DNA from: Petasospora fabianii
Taxonomy: Eukaryota; Ascomycota; Saccharomycetes; Phaffomycetales; Wickerhamomycetaceae
Assembly (NCBI GenBank): GCA_022641835.1
Contig: CP048717.1
Span: 558,001-622,000, forward strand
Length of the DNA: 64,000 nucleotides
Reading direction: 5' to 3'
Shown here: positions 29,163-38,837 of the stretch, in pieces
Numbering within the stretch: position 1 is the stretch's first letter
How the letters are laid out: each line of letters opens with the position of its first letter
Notes under the pieces: generated by a model
Databases searched by the model: none
The model's input: only the letters and a program-made list of their open reading frames with translations
What the model was told of the DNA's origin: nothing
Position numbers and translations under genes: made by a program

Positions 29163-29849
29163 TCATGGTCGAAGTCTTTTTCTAATCCATGACTTGACAC
29201 CAGACCCTTCAGCAGCCTGTCTACACAAGTCTGTGTGCAATTTCGTCATCTCATCAGTCAAATAGGAGATTATCTTTAAACAGTCAACGTAATCAATATA
29301 TGATCTCATCAAGTCACCTTCTGCTAGACTCTTCTCACTTGGAAGGTTATATGGATCCTCATACGTCTTGGTGCAATCAATGATTTTGCCATAATGATTC
29401 TTCAAGTCTCTAGTCAGCGCTATCCGGGCCAATTCCAACTCACATATCTGCAATCGTGTAAATAGATACTCCTCCTCAGCAATGACTCTACCATCAAACC
29501 CATGTTTTAGACCTTGTTTTTCAATGCTTTTCTTTCGGAGTAAAGCCCTATTATACAGCTTGACTGCTCTAGCTCGCAGTCTGTCGATTTTGGAGTCTGC
29601 AAAGATGTTGGTCTTTTCAAACTCATAGATTATATCCTTGGAGTTGAGCTTTTCAGGGGAAGCAGAGTTGGAATACAGAGACGAAGATATAAAAGGGATC
29701 GGACATGCTTTGTATGATCCGTCGAAGAGCCCGTCATACAACGAGGTGGGCAGAGTCTGGCCACCGGAACGGAGTGTGAAGGGACTTGTGAGGTTGGTGG
29801 ACAGAAGCGGCGAATTACCTGCGGACAAAGTTGTGGTTGGTGTAGCCAT
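29163..29849 (-). CDS. Hypothetical helical protein
   Basis: A 228-residue protein from ATG 29849 to TGA. The first 60 residues are Ser/Thr/Pro-rich and probably disordered. Residues ~70-215 are mainly alpha-helical and charged (KIDRLRARAVKLYNRALLRKK, LFTRLQICELELARIAL, YVDCLKIISYLTDEMTKL), ending in a basic WIRKRLRP. There is no signal peptide, membrane segment or known motif. It lies downstream of the DUF155 gene on the same strand, 124 bases apart. I do not recognise the family. The helical pattern would fit a subunit of a protein complex, which is only an impression. Confidence 0.6.
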   Translation of the reverse strand: MATPTTTLSAGNSPLLSTNLTSPFTLRSGGQTLPTSLYDGLFDGSYKACPIPFISSSLYSNSASPEKLNSKDIIYEFEKTNIFADSKIDRLRARAVKLYNRALLRKKSIEKQGLKHGFDGRVIAEEEYLFTRLQICELELARIALTRDLKNHYGKIIDCTKTYEDPYNLPSEKSLAEGDLMRSYIDYVDCLKIISYLTDEMTKLHTDLCRQAAEGSGVKSWIRKRLRP

Positions 29850-29973
29850 ATCTAGTGTAGTATGTATCAGAAAAAGCTCAATAAATGCTGTACTTCATTG
29901 CTGTGGTCATTAGAAATGCGAATATATATCGGATAAGCAACGGGGTTTTGTGTACCCCAACCCGATGACGGTT

Positions 29974-31632
29974 TTAGCTGGAGCCATGCTTGGCCTTGTT
30001 GATGATCATGTATCTGACAAAGATCTCAAAGGAGGACACAACCAACGACAGGAAGAAAACAGTAATTATCATGTAGGTAATTCTCCTCATGTTCTTTTCG
30101 GCGATAGAATCCGCGACGATGTCGATGAACTCAAGGAAAACCTTGCACTTATCATTTAGCACCTCAACACGTTGATCAATCTCTAGGTATTCCTTTGTAG
30201 CGTTATAGAGAGGGTGTAAACTTGGCTCAAATGACCAGAAAAACTCTGGTGTGTCAAGAACACTAGATGACAGATTGACATCAACTCGTAGCTTGAATAA
30301 CTTACCTGATTTCTTGATGAGTTGTTCTCTTTTCAGACCAAGTTTACCCGTCAAAGCCAGTCTCTTTGGAAGCTTTGAGACCGAATGCAGCACTGGCGAG
30401 ATTCTTGACTCAAATCTTGACAATTTTGTAGATTGTGCAATTGCATGGGACATTGTCAGCTTGATGAGATGGTCACCCGAACGTAGCGTGATCATATCGT
30501 TAAAGATTCTTGGTCTCTCTGTGTCCATATCGTACTCGAAATGGAACTGTTCAGTCTCAATATCGTTTTCATCAAGTGGACGGATCACCAACTGTTTGTT
30601 CTCGTTGTTATTGCGAGCAAATGCAATGTCACCAAGGATGTTTTTTTCTTGAATCTCTGTGAAGTTCCAGAACACAACCACGCCATAACTGAAGATAAAC
30701 ACCTCAGCATGATGCTTTATCATCTCAATGGACTTAGCAGCGGTCTGAGGTGTTTCATCGGTGACTCCCTCAGCAAAATATTGTGGTTCTGATGGATCGA
30801 ATGGGCCAGGATTACCTTCTTCATCTTCAGCAGGTTTATCTATCTCATAGTTGTTATTAGCATCCTCCGGTGTCTCAACACCACTGTAGTACTCGTAGTG
30901 GTGATCCCTCCTCTCGGAAGTATCAATCAGTCTCTCCATGAATGTTTCACCCTTAGCGTTCTTAGCAGAGACATTCGACTTGATGCGGAATCCATCTCGA
31001 CCTGGCAGTAGCGGGAGACAATAAGGACAGTACAGCACCTCATCATATATTCTTGGGAGGATGTCGTGTGTCTTCTTCAGGAATTTCGATGTCTGTTTGA
31101 GATCGAATGCATCAGAAACCAAATATGCAGTAACACGTGACAGTTTCCTCTCTCTCTTCTCCTTGGACATTCTCTCCGCCTTGGATCGTGAAGGGTGTGA
31201 CAAAGTTCTCAATGCACCATGCATATCCACATAGTCTTTCTCCTCTTCTGGAATCAACACCAGTTTCTCCGATGTCTTCGAAGTTCTGGATGGCAGCGTC
31301 TGGTATGGCTTCGTGTAGTTCAGTCGTCTGTTAGATCCACCATTGGCCCCATGCCCCAAGGTCAAAGACCCGCTAGAAAGTCTGTCTTGACGTCTTCCTG
31401 AAGGAATATCACTCACGTCCGAGAGAATGTTGTCCAGTGAGATATCACTGAAGCGTCCATTGTTGCTGCTTGACGATGTCTTTCTCTTGCTCCTACTGGA
31501 CAAACTACCAGTACCCCTGGCTAGGGAATTGTTGTGTGCGTTACCAGCAAAGGGTGCAGATCGGTAATTCGGATTTCTAGAGTCCGTGACCAAAATGGAG
31601 GGCGAACGTTTCGCTGTTGGTCGTTGTGACAT
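29974..31632 (-). CDS. RMD8: DUF155 protein, Rmd8/Sif2-like
   Basis: A 552-residue protein. A Ser/Arg-rich disordered N-terminus (1-165) precedes the DUF155 domain: RVTAYLVSDAFDLKQTSKFL, then IKHHAEVFIFSYGVVVFWNF and the helical SHAIAQSTKLSRFESRI. A single membrane helix lies near the C-terminus (ITYMIITVFFLSLVVSSFEIF). The family comprises mitochondrial Rmd1 and extra-mitochondrial Rmd8/S. pombe Sif2. No mitochondrial presequence is visible and the N-terminus is long, which favours Rmd8. KGD4, the S. cerevisiae neighbour of RMD8 (YFR048W/YFR049W), is also in this window, 21 kb away. Molecular function is poorly known; a role in sporulation was inferred from S. cerevisiae mutants. Confidence 0.82.
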   Translation of the reverse strand: MSQRPTAKRSPSILVTDSRNPNYRSAPFAGNAHNNSLARGTGSLSSRSKRKTSSSSNNGRFSDISLDNILSDVSDIPSGRRQDRLSSGSLTLGHGANGGSNRRLNYTKPYQTLPSRTSKTSEKLVLIPEEEKDYVDMHGALRTLSHPSRSKAERMSKEKRERKLSRVTAYLVSDAFDLKQTSKFLKKTHDILPRIYDEVLYCPYCLPLLPGRDGFRIKSNVSAKNAKGETFMERLIDTSERRDHHYEYYSGVETPEDANNNYEIDKPAEDEEGNPGPFDPSEPQYFAEGVTDETPQTAAKSIEMIKHHAEVFIFSYGVVVFWNFTEIQEKNILGDIAFARNNNENKQLVIRPLDENDIETEQFHFEYDMDTERPRIFNDMITLRSGDHLIKLTMSHAIAQSTKLSRFESRISPVLHSVSKLPKRLALTGKLGLKREQLIKKSGKLFKLRVDVNLSSSVLDTPEFFWSFEPSLHPLYNATKEYLEIDQRVEVLNDKCKVFLEFIDIVADSIAEKNMRRITYMIITVFFLSLVVSSFEIFVRYMIINKAKHGSS

Positions 31633-31757
31633 CTCTCCAATAGGTGATCAGTGTGAATTTGTGTGAGTTTTAAAAGGATAAAGCCCCTTTAGTTAGGATA
31701 AACGTTGTCTAAGCGTTAGTGTTAGAGGTCTTTTCGTATGTGACATCCGCAAATAAC

Positions 31758-31779
31758 ACGCGTTCGCGGAGAAAGCGCG
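31758..31779. promoter_or_regulatory. CG-type element with MCB box in the RMD8/RTF1 divergent promoter
   Basis: ACGCGT (31758-31763) runs directly into TCGCGGA and, after GAAA, GCGCGAA. This is another case of the CGCGAA motif family found in several promoters of the window. Confidence 0.5.
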
Positions 31780-31918
31780 AAAATTACATATATACACCCG
31801 TACACCAAGCTGTTTTCCGTTAACGAGGGCAAAACAACGGACAACGACGTGAACTTGGAGTACAGCTTGTTAACTGTCCTCTTGTTTTTCCTGACTACCC
31901 TCTCAATCTACCAACGCG

Positions 31919-33544
31919 ATGTCTGATTTGGAAGATGATTTGCTAGCCCTCGCCGGTGGTGTCGACTCCGGTGACGAGTCTGATGGCTATGATCCATCAA
32001 AGACGGACACATCACCTCGCAAGAAGCGTAAGGTAGTGGACGATGACGATGAAGATGATGATGTCTACAACGATGTTGACGAGGATGACGATGAGGAGGA
32101 TGACTATGATCCTACTGCCCTGGATGATGCCGACGAAGACGAGGATGGGTTTGAAGAGGAGAACCCTTACCCATTGGAAGGAAAGTACAAAGATGAGCGT
32201 GACCGTGCTGAACTCGAGTCCATGCCTGAAGTGGAAAGAGAATCCATTCTCTTCGAGCGTGGACAAGAAATTCAGAAGTATGAGGAGCGTAAGAAGCTTG
32301 CTCTCCGTCGTATGCAGCAGGAGAAGCAGAAGGAGCGTACAGCATCAAGATCACAGAAGGTCAGAGAGAGTGCTAAATCAGTAAAGTCCTCCAAGTTGAC
32401 TGAGTTGAAAAAGCAGAGAGCGAAGAAGAGCAGAAGAGACAAAGACGACTACAGCAGTGAAGAGGAGGAAGAGGAAGAAGAGGAAGATCCGTATGATTTG
32501 GGTGATGAGAGTGATGGTTACGAGCCAGACTTCCAAGGCTACGACGATCATGAGGTCCAATGGGCCGAACGTCCAAAGAAGAAGGCAGTTGAGCTGTCTG
32601 ATATCAATACGGTCAAGACCGGCCGTTCGGTTGCTGAGAAGTACTGCTTCTATCCAGGATTCAAGAATGCTGTCGTTGGAACCTTTGGTAAAGTGCGTGT
32701 CTCCGAAACGCAATACCGTATGGTGCGTCTTGATGACGTTGTCCGTGGTAAGCCATACAGACTCAACGCCGAAAAGCTCACAACAGACCTCTATTTCAAG
32801 CTTTATCAGCCTGGTCAACCGAGAAAAATCTATCCAATGAACCAGCTTTCTGATGAACCAATCACACCGATGGAGTGGGACAAGTGGAAAGAATACGTCG
32901 AGAGAGCCCGTAATGAGGGAAAACCAGCCGCCCTGCCAACAGTTTCTGAGCTGGAGCAAAAATACACAGAGTTGAAGAAGTTCTCTCGACAAAAGCTTGA
33001 TGGTGAGCTGTTTGTTGAGTATATGAAGAGAAGACAGAGATTTAACGCCTCCTCAAATGACTCTGATGTGGTTGGTAAGAAGTTGAAGTTGCAGCAGATG
33101 CTGGATGTCGCAGAGCAGTCTGGTGACCAAAGCAGGGCCAGAGAGATCAAGAAGCAGCTTAATGACGTTGAACGCAAGTTCAAGAAGATTGCTTTGTCAC
33201 ATACCGGCTCTTCTGTCACTGCGGAGATTTCTGAGAGAAACAGAAAGGTGAATAATGAGCGTATTCGTCAGGCTGAGCTCAAGAACGCTGATCGTAAGCG
33301 TACGCATGCTGTCTCCAACGCTGATCCATTTGCCAGACTCACAACAAGGGCAAGAATGTACTACTCTGAGGCCAATAAGGAGGAGACAGAGAAGGCTAAG
33401 GCCAATGCTGTGAAGGACGCTGCTGCCAATGCAGAGAAGGAGGAGAGAGAGCACATGTTGCTCCAGCAGGCCAAGTATAGAAGTATTGGACATTTCGACA
33501 AGATAATATCAAAGATCCAATTTTCCTTTGACCTGGAGGCTTAA
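31919..33544 (+). CDS. RTF1: Paf1 complex subunit Rtf1
   Basis: A 541-residue protein. The N-terminus is acidic (several Asp/Glu runs, residues 40-90) with the conserved start [12 protein letters not shown]. Basic and acidic linkers follow; the region before the Plus3 domain should contain the histone-modification segment. The Plus3 domain (about 222-350; [33 protein letters not shown]) binds phosphorylated Spt5. A helical C-terminus binds the rest of Paf1C. Rtf1 couples Pol II elongation to H2B ubiquitylation and H3K4/K79 methylation. It heads the conserved run RTF1-TAD1-YGL242C-KAP114. Confidence 0.95.
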   Translation: MSDLEDDLLALAGGVDSGDESDGYDPSKTDTSPRKKRKVVDDDDEDDDVYNDVDEDDDEEDDYDPTALDDADEDEDGFEEENPYPLEGKYKDERDRAELESMPEVERESILFERGQEIQKYEERKKLALRRMQQEKQKERTASRSQKVRESAKSVKSSKLTELKKQRAKKSRRDKDDYSSEEEEEEEEEDPYDLGDESDGYEPDFQGYDDHEVQWAERPKKKAVELSDINTVKTGRSVAEKYCFYPGFKNAVVGTFGKVRVSETQYRMVRLDDVVRGKPYRLNAEKLTTDLYFKLYQPGQPRKIYPMNQLSDEPITPMEWDKWKEYVERARNEGKPAALPTVSELEQKYTELKKFSRQKLDGELFVEYMKRRQRFNASSNDSDVVGKKLKLQQMLDVAEQSGDQSRAREIKKQLNDVERKFKKIALSHTGSSVTAEISERNRKVNNERIRQAELKNADRKRTHAVSNADPFARLTTRARMYYSEANKEETEKAKANAVKDAAANAEKEEREHMLLQQAKYRSIGHFDKIISKIQFSFDLEA

Positions 33545-33732
33545 ACAAGATGGGTGGTCATGTATAATAGTAACGAATTAGAGACTGTGTCTCGCTGTAT
33601 TTTACTTTCTCAAGGTCTTTCAAGTAGTTAATCTCGACTGCGCGCCATGATCAGATGAGCTTCGAATGAAAAATCGTTATTCAACTTTATACATTCTATG
33701 GCTCGGATCACCAGATCGCAGCGCAATTCTCT

Positions 33733-34845
33733 ATGGATGCTCAACTGGCCAATGCCATTTCATTGACGGTAATATCACACTTTTCTAGACTCCCACGAGG
33801 CCAGCCAGTGACACGGTCGAACGGTGCTGAAGAATGGACTGTCCTCGCGGGGATTGTCTCGCTCCACGATAACGTGCTAAACAAGACGCCAATATGCTTC
33901 GCTACTGGGGTTAAGGCGCTCCCAGATCTGACACTCGAAAGATGCAAGGGGAGGGTAATACATGATTGCCATGCAGAGGTGTTGTGTCTACGTGCGTTCA
34001 ATTTGTGGGTTTTGAAAGAAGTCAAGAAAGTACGAAGTGGAGAGGTGAGTGAGTACATCGAGATGAAAAATAATGAGGGGAAGAAGAGGTACGGGTTGAA
34101 AGATGGAATTGATTTTGCTATGTATGTGAGTGAAGCTCCCTGTGGTGATGCATCACTGGAGTTGCTGGTTGACGACAATGAGGAGACATGGGAAAGGATT
34201 ACTAAGTTGGATGGTGATGTGTTGAGAGGGAGGGAAAGCTATACGCTAACGGGGAGAGTGAGGACCAAGCCAGGGAGAAGAGACTCTCCAACGACCTTGT
34301 CGAAGAGCTGCTCTGATAAATTAGCCTTAAAACAAATCACTGGATTGTTAAATGGCCTGGTTAGTCAGTTCGTTGATCAAGAGGGGTTCTTCTTGAAATG
34401 GCTGATTATTCCTGACGATCGGGTCAACGATAAGGCACTTTCCAGATGTTTCAAGCAACGATTGAATGGATTTAAGGGATCTATTACTACAATGAATCAT
34501 TTTGGGACCCAGAATCATCACAATTGGGAGCGATCTGAGACGAAGAAAACCCCATCAAACCTGAGTGTTATCAGCATACCTGACCACAACCTAACAGAGT
34601 GCATCACAAATGGAGTCAAAGATGGATTCTACTCCAAAAAAACTCTTTTGAGACCTCGTGGAGAATCATCTGTTTCCAGGGTAAGGTTTGTGGACGAGTG
34701 CCGGGATATGATCGACATCTTTGAGAGGGACACATACGTCGAGCTAAAAGCTCAGAACGAAGATCACATAAAACTGAAGACGTTGGCATATCAGGCTCTG
34801 GGTGGGTGGTGCAAAACAAGGATTGATGATTTTGTAATTGTTTAA
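33733..34845 (+). CDS. TAD1: tRNA-specific adenosine deaminase Tad1 (ADAR domain)
   Basis: A 370-residue deaminase. Zinc ligands and the proton shuttle are visible: H80-A-E82 in HDCHAEV, C137 in APCGD and C193 in SKSCSDK. Upstream, KALPDLTLERCKGRVIHD carries the ADAR-type core, and RTKPGR is the conserved inositol-hexakisphosphate/RNA region. There is no double-stranded RNA-binding domain, as expected for Tad1. It converts A37 to inosine next to the anticodon of eukaryotic tRNA-Ala. The order RTF1-TAD1 with 188 bases between is the same as in S. cerevisiae (YGL244W-YGL243W). Confidence 0.95.
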   Translation: MDAQLANAISLTVISHFSRLPRGQPVTRSNGAEEWTVLAGIVSLHDNVLNKTPICFATGVKALPDLTLERCKGRVIHDCHAEVLCLRAFNLWVLKEVKKVRSGEVSEYIEMKNNEGKKRYGLKDGIDFAMYVSEAPCGDASLELLVDDNEETWERITKLDGDVLRGRESYTLTGRVRTKPGRRDSPTTLSKSCSDKLALKQITGLLNGLVSQFVDQEGFFLKWLIIPDDRVNDKALSRCFKQRLNGFKGSITTMNHFGTQNHHNWERSETKKTPSNLSVISIPDHNLTECITNGVKDGFYSKKTLLRPRGESSVSRVRFVDECRDMIDIFERDTYVELKAQNEDHIKLKTLAYQALGGWCKTRIDDFVIV

Positions 34846-34960
34846 AAATACCATTTGTACTATATTGGCACCATTGATCCATAATGAAGTTAACATGCAT
34901 TTGTACGTGTGCTAGTCACAGCGCTCTTCCTCTCCCCGTTGATCTAGTATCCCCATTCAT

Positions 34961-35551
34961 TCATTCATCATCGGATCCAGAGCCGGAGCCCGACCCCTCA
35001 TCATCATCATCGTCCTGGTGTAGTTGTGCTATGTCGTCTGTTAGTGTCATATACTCCAAGCCTTGCTTCATGTAGTACTCACCTCTAGCCCTCTCTTCCT
35101 CCTCCAAGTGGAAGGCCATTTCACCAGCCTGTAACGTTTCACGCAACGGGCCATTCTCACCTCTGATGAGATCGACAGGCTTGAGGCCAGCAGTGTTCTT
35201 GATTCGAGCATCACTTCCAGCTTCGACTAGTGTCTCTGCCAAGAAGGCACCATGTTCTGGCTCGTTCTCGGCATAGCGCACAGCACAATGAAGCGGCGTG
35301 TCGCCATCGAGCCTATTGCGTGGGTCCACCTCGACACCTTCCACATCCAAGATGGCGTCCATCACCTCGAACGAGCCGTACTTGGCAGCTAGATGCAAGG
35401 GCGTGTTCCCAAGAGCGTCACGGGCTTCGTTGATAAGCGAGCTGAGCTTGCCAGTGTCCAGGGCTTCAGCAATGGTGGCGAAAAGGTCGGAATTGTTTCT
35501 GCGCGCAGCATCGAGCAGCTGCTCACGGTAGGAGGCACCCTCGTCCGACAT
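34961..35551 (-). CDS. Small ankyrin-repeat protein, YGL242C orthologue
   Basis: A 196-residue protein from the ATG at 35551 (MSDEGASYREQLLDAARRNN). The frame stays open upstream but into the promoter shared with KAP114. It has three ankyrin repeats: GNTPLHLAAKYGS, GDTPLHCAVRYAE and a degenerate GLKPVDL. It ends in an acidic Asp/Ser/Gly tail coded by TCATCATCA-type repeats. Size and location match S. cerevisiae YGL242C (181 residues), an uncharacterised ankyrin protein between TAD1 and KAP114. Function is unknown. Small ankyrin proteins with acidic tails such as Yar1 act as chaperones, which would be only an analogy. Confidence 0.88.
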   Translation of the reverse strand: MSDEGASYREQLLDAARRNNSDLFATIAEALDTGKLSSLINEARDALGNTPLHLAAKYGSFEVMDAILDVEGVEVDPRNRLDGDTPLHCAVRYAENEPEHGAFLAETLVEAGSDARIKNTAGLKPVDLIRGENGPLRETLQAGEMAFHLEEEERARGEYYMKQGLEYMTLTDDIAQLHQDDDDDEGSGSGSGSDDE

Positions 35552-35748
35552 TTTGCTGGTTTTGAGGTCAAAGCGAGCTATCCTGTCAACCCGGGGCGGT
35601 GTCTTTTCTTCTCCCCAGAAGCGTTTGTTGTTCCATGATTTGGTGAGCATGGTAGGCGCCACACGACGCGAAACGTCAAAACTTTCCGCGTACTTCACCT
35701 CTATTGTCATCTTTTTGCGGTGGCTAGAAGCTAGATAGGGCCACTGCC

Positions 35749-38685
35749 ATGGAATCTCAGTTCATTGCCCTGCTACAGGGTCTCCAGAACGTTGACAATG
35801 CCGAGCGTCAAGCTGCAGAGCAGACACTCTCGCATGTCCTCGTCCAGGATCCATCCACCGCCACGCTCACGCTTCTCTCCATCGCGTCCAATACCAGCTT
35901 CCCAACCGCAGACCGCCAGAGTGCCCTTCTCTGCCTCAAGCGCCTTGTCCCTGTCCATTGGAGTGCGGGCTTTGAGTCTTTCACAGGCCCAGCCGTCTCA
36001 GTAGAAGCTAAGGACAAGATCCGCCCTGCCCTTCTCGCTCTTGCTACTGATGACACCAATTCTAAGATCCGCTCTGGTGCTGCTTACGCTGTCACACAGA
36101 TCGCCGCCGTCGATTACCCAGATGAATGGCCCAGCTTAATGGAAAGTCTCTACAACACAGCAATCTCTGGTGGAGCCGGCGTTCTTGGTGCCCTTGCCTT
36201 GTTGCAGGAGTTGTTCGACGATCTCGTCACTGAGGAGCAGTTCTTCCTCGGTAACGTTGGAGTTGTTACAATTCGTCACTGTATGAAGCTTATGACTGAT
36301 ACCAGTGTACAGGATGAAGTCAGAACGGCTGCCGCTAAGCTCTTCAAGACATGTCTGTCTCAATTGGGCAGCCCAGATGTCCTAGAAGACGAACACAAGT
36401 CACAAGCGATTCATCAGCACATCACTGAGGTGGCTGCGGTTCTCACAGTCCTTCTCCAGGATTCCTCATTGGACACGGGCAAGATGCTGCTCAGAACAGT
36501 AATCTACACAATTTCTAATCAGCTTGTCACCGAGTTCCCAGAGGAGATGATCGAGCATAACGCTAAGGTCGCGCTCCAGAAGGAGGCCGTTAGTGATTTC
36601 TTGAATGCATCACAGCTCTTTGTGCAGCTTGTTGTCAACCAAGATGAAGTTTCGAATGTTGGTACCACTGATGGTGTTCCGGCCAAACTGGTAGCTTCGA
36701 ACTTGATCATTGAGCAGTTGCAGCTCCTCAGCAGCTTGTGCGAACTTCCCCTCACAGAGGCAAAATCATTCACTGTTGATTCCTTGCTCAATGCCGTTCT
36801 TGCAAGCTCGCTGCTTCCACTCGACCAAGAGAGTGATTATTCTGCCGACTTCAACCTTTTGGTAACTGAGGAGACTGGCGTTTCTCCAGACTACTATGCC
36901 CGTAATGCCACTTATGACTTCCTCACCGAGCTTTCACCTGAAGATGCTAATGAAGCTTTCCAGTTTTTCCTCTCACGTTTTGCGGCAACGTGCTCCAGTG
37001 ACAACAAGAACTGGAAGGAGAAAGAAGCCGTAATGTTCTGCCTTGATGCACTGTTCCGCCATGATGCACACTTCCAGACCTCTGAATCGCTTGTGTCCAT
37101 CCTCAATATTTTCATCTCCCTCTTGCAAGATTCGGAGCCATTTATTCGTTACAGAGGTCATCTTGTTATCCCTGCATACCTCTCAAAGTTTTCGAGTAAT
37201 CTTGGTGGTGAATTTCCATCCAAATCCTTCCTCGAATGTGTGCGCCAGGCAAACAACGACTCTGAGACTCTAGTCAAGGCTGGATTCTTGGTCTCTCTGA
37301 CATACTTCAATTCTACCATTAATTTGAACACTTTACCCTCTGAGACACATCATGTGATCTTGTCCATTATCGCCAGTGTATTGGAAGAGGCTCAAGATGA
37401 CACTCCACCGCTTTTGGCTGAGGCTCTCGCAGCCTCCCTAAAGATCGACACCCCAGAACCAAAGACCTCTGCTCTCACGTTACTCTTCCAGGTGGCCTCC
37501 AAGGATCCAGGTAACATTCAGTTGACATTGGATGTTGAAGAAGCCTTCGAGGAGCTTTTCATGGACATTGATATGAACACGTACATTGCCTACGCCGACG
37601 TCGGGTTCCCTGGCCTTCTTCAAAGCATTGAGGAATCCAAGGCTGAGTTCTCCAGTCAACTGTCACTCGCCCTTCAGATCATCACAACATTCATCAATAG
37701 TATACCAGAAGATCCATTGCCAGAATCTTTGTTCAATCGTGCCAACTCTGTACTCTCAAAGAATCTTCTTGAGGCAACTGACGATCAGATTCTTCAAATA
37801 GGTTCTGACGCGTACCATGCCCTCATCACACATACACCACCAGAATACTTTGACATAAACACTGTGCTTCAGATTTTGTCCAAGCTCCTAAGCCCAGACC
37901 TCTCCGACTCTGCAGCTATGAACGTTGGCTCCATGGTTGTTGCAGTTCTTTCCCGCTTCTCTGATCAGATCTCCTCAATTATTCCCCAGCTTCTAGAGGC
38001 CACGACTAGTCGCCTCCTGACAGCTACGAGATTTTCCACCATTGGAGACCTCCTCTCAGTCCTCTGTCTCATGGTGTCCACAGATATTGAACAGACGATT
38101 TCGTTCCTTCAACAGCACGAAATCCAAAAGGTGTTTAATGTCTGGCTACACAATTTCCCAAATCTCTCCGGTATCGATCTCATTAGTAAGAACTACAAAA
38201 GTCTCATGGATGTCTTTTTCTACTCTTTGAAGCACCCAGAACAGTTCCAGTTCACAGTTGATGGCGATGAGATTGTTGATGTACCAGACGATGTCATCAT
38301 TACGAGATCGATGAGAAAGAACATGGAGAAGCAATACACCCAGGTCCCACTGGTATTGAAGATTGTCAAGATCTTTGTGACTGAGTTGAAAGAGCTCTCT
38401 TCTCAACCAGATCAGAACGAACCTGAAGATTATGCCAACATTGCTACTGTTAATGACGACGATGATGGAGGTTGGGAGGACATCGATGATATTCATGAGG
38501 ATTTTGAGACATTGAGCAAGTATGTTGATAATGGTGATAGACCTGATGTTGATAGTGGTGATTTGAAGGAACACTTGATTGGATTTTTCAAGCAAGCTGC
38601 TTCCGAGCATGCAGATGGGTTCAGAAATATCTACAATGCCTTACCCGATGAGGACAGACAGATCTTGGCTGAAAACATTATTTAG
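35749..38685 (+). CDS. KAP114: Importin-9 type karyopherin Kap114
   Basis: A 978-residue HEAT-repeat protein. The importin-beta N-terminal domain is visible at residues ~20-110 (AEQTLSHVL, SALLCLKRLV, RSGAAYAVTQIAAVDYPDEWPSL). HEAT helices run through the length. Near the C-terminus is the acidic loop DDDDGGWEDIDDIHEDFETL, followed by a last repeat ending in LPDEDRQILAENI. The acidic loop and tail are typical of Kap114/importin-9 and differ from Cse1. Family role: import of TBP and of histones H2A-H2B, with the acidic loop shielding histones. It is divergent from the YGL242C orthologue, the same arrangement as in S. cerevisiae (YGL241W). Confidence 0.93.
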   Translation: MESQFIALLQGLQNVDNAERQAAEQTLSHVLVQDPSTATLTLLSIASNTSFPTADRQSALLCLKRLVPVHWSAGFESFTGPAVSVEAKDKIRPALLALATDDTNSKIRSGAAYAVTQIAAVDYPDEWPSLMESLYNTAISGGAGVLGALALLQELFDDLVTEEQFFLGNVGVVTIRHCMKLMTDTSVQDEVRTAAAKLFKTCLSQLGSPDVLEDEHKSQAIHQHITEVAAVLTVLLQDSSLDTGKMLLRTVIYTISNQLVTEFPEEMIEHNAKVALQKEAVSDFLNASQLFVQLVVNQDEVSNVGTTDGVPAKLVASNLIIEQLQLLSSLCELPLTEAKSFTVDSLLNAVLASSLLPLDQESDYSADFNLLVTEETGVSPDYYARNATYDFLTELSPEDANEAFQFFLSRFAATCSSDNKNWKEKEAVMFCLDALFRHDAHFQTSESLVSILNIFISLLQDSEPFIRYRGHLVIPAYLSKFSSNLGGEFPSKSFLECVRQANNDSETLVKAGFLVSLTYFNSTINLNTLPSETHHVILSIIASVLEEAQDDTPPLLAEALAASLKIDTPEPKTSALTLLFQVASKDPGNIQLTLDVEEAFEELFMDIDMNTYIAYADVGFPGLLQSIEESKAEFSSQLSLALQIITTFINSIPEDPLPESLFNRANSVLSKNLLEATDDQILQIGSDAYHALITHTPPEYFDINTVLQILSKLLSPDLSDSAAMNVGSMVVAVLSRFSDQISSIIPQLLEATTSRLLTATRFSTIGDLLSVLCLMVSTDIEQTISFLQQHEIQKVFNVWLHNFPNLSGIDLISKNYKSLMDVFFYSLKHPEQFQFTVDGDEIVDVPDDVIITRSMRKNMEKQYTQVPLVLKIVKIFVTELKELSSQPDQNEPEDYANIATVNDDDDGGWEDIDDIHEDFETLSKYVDNGDRPDVDSGDLKEHLIGFFKQAASEHADGFRNIYNALPDEDRQILAENII

Positions 38686-38837
38686 AGATGTCGATCCTGA
38701 ATATATCTAAAAGCATACCAAATAACCGATATTATATGATAAGCTGTATCTCCTGATGGCAGTCATGAAAGATTCATAAAATGGGGGTCATATAGATGTG
38801 TCACATCTAAGGTAAAGGGAACGTCAACACCTCACCA

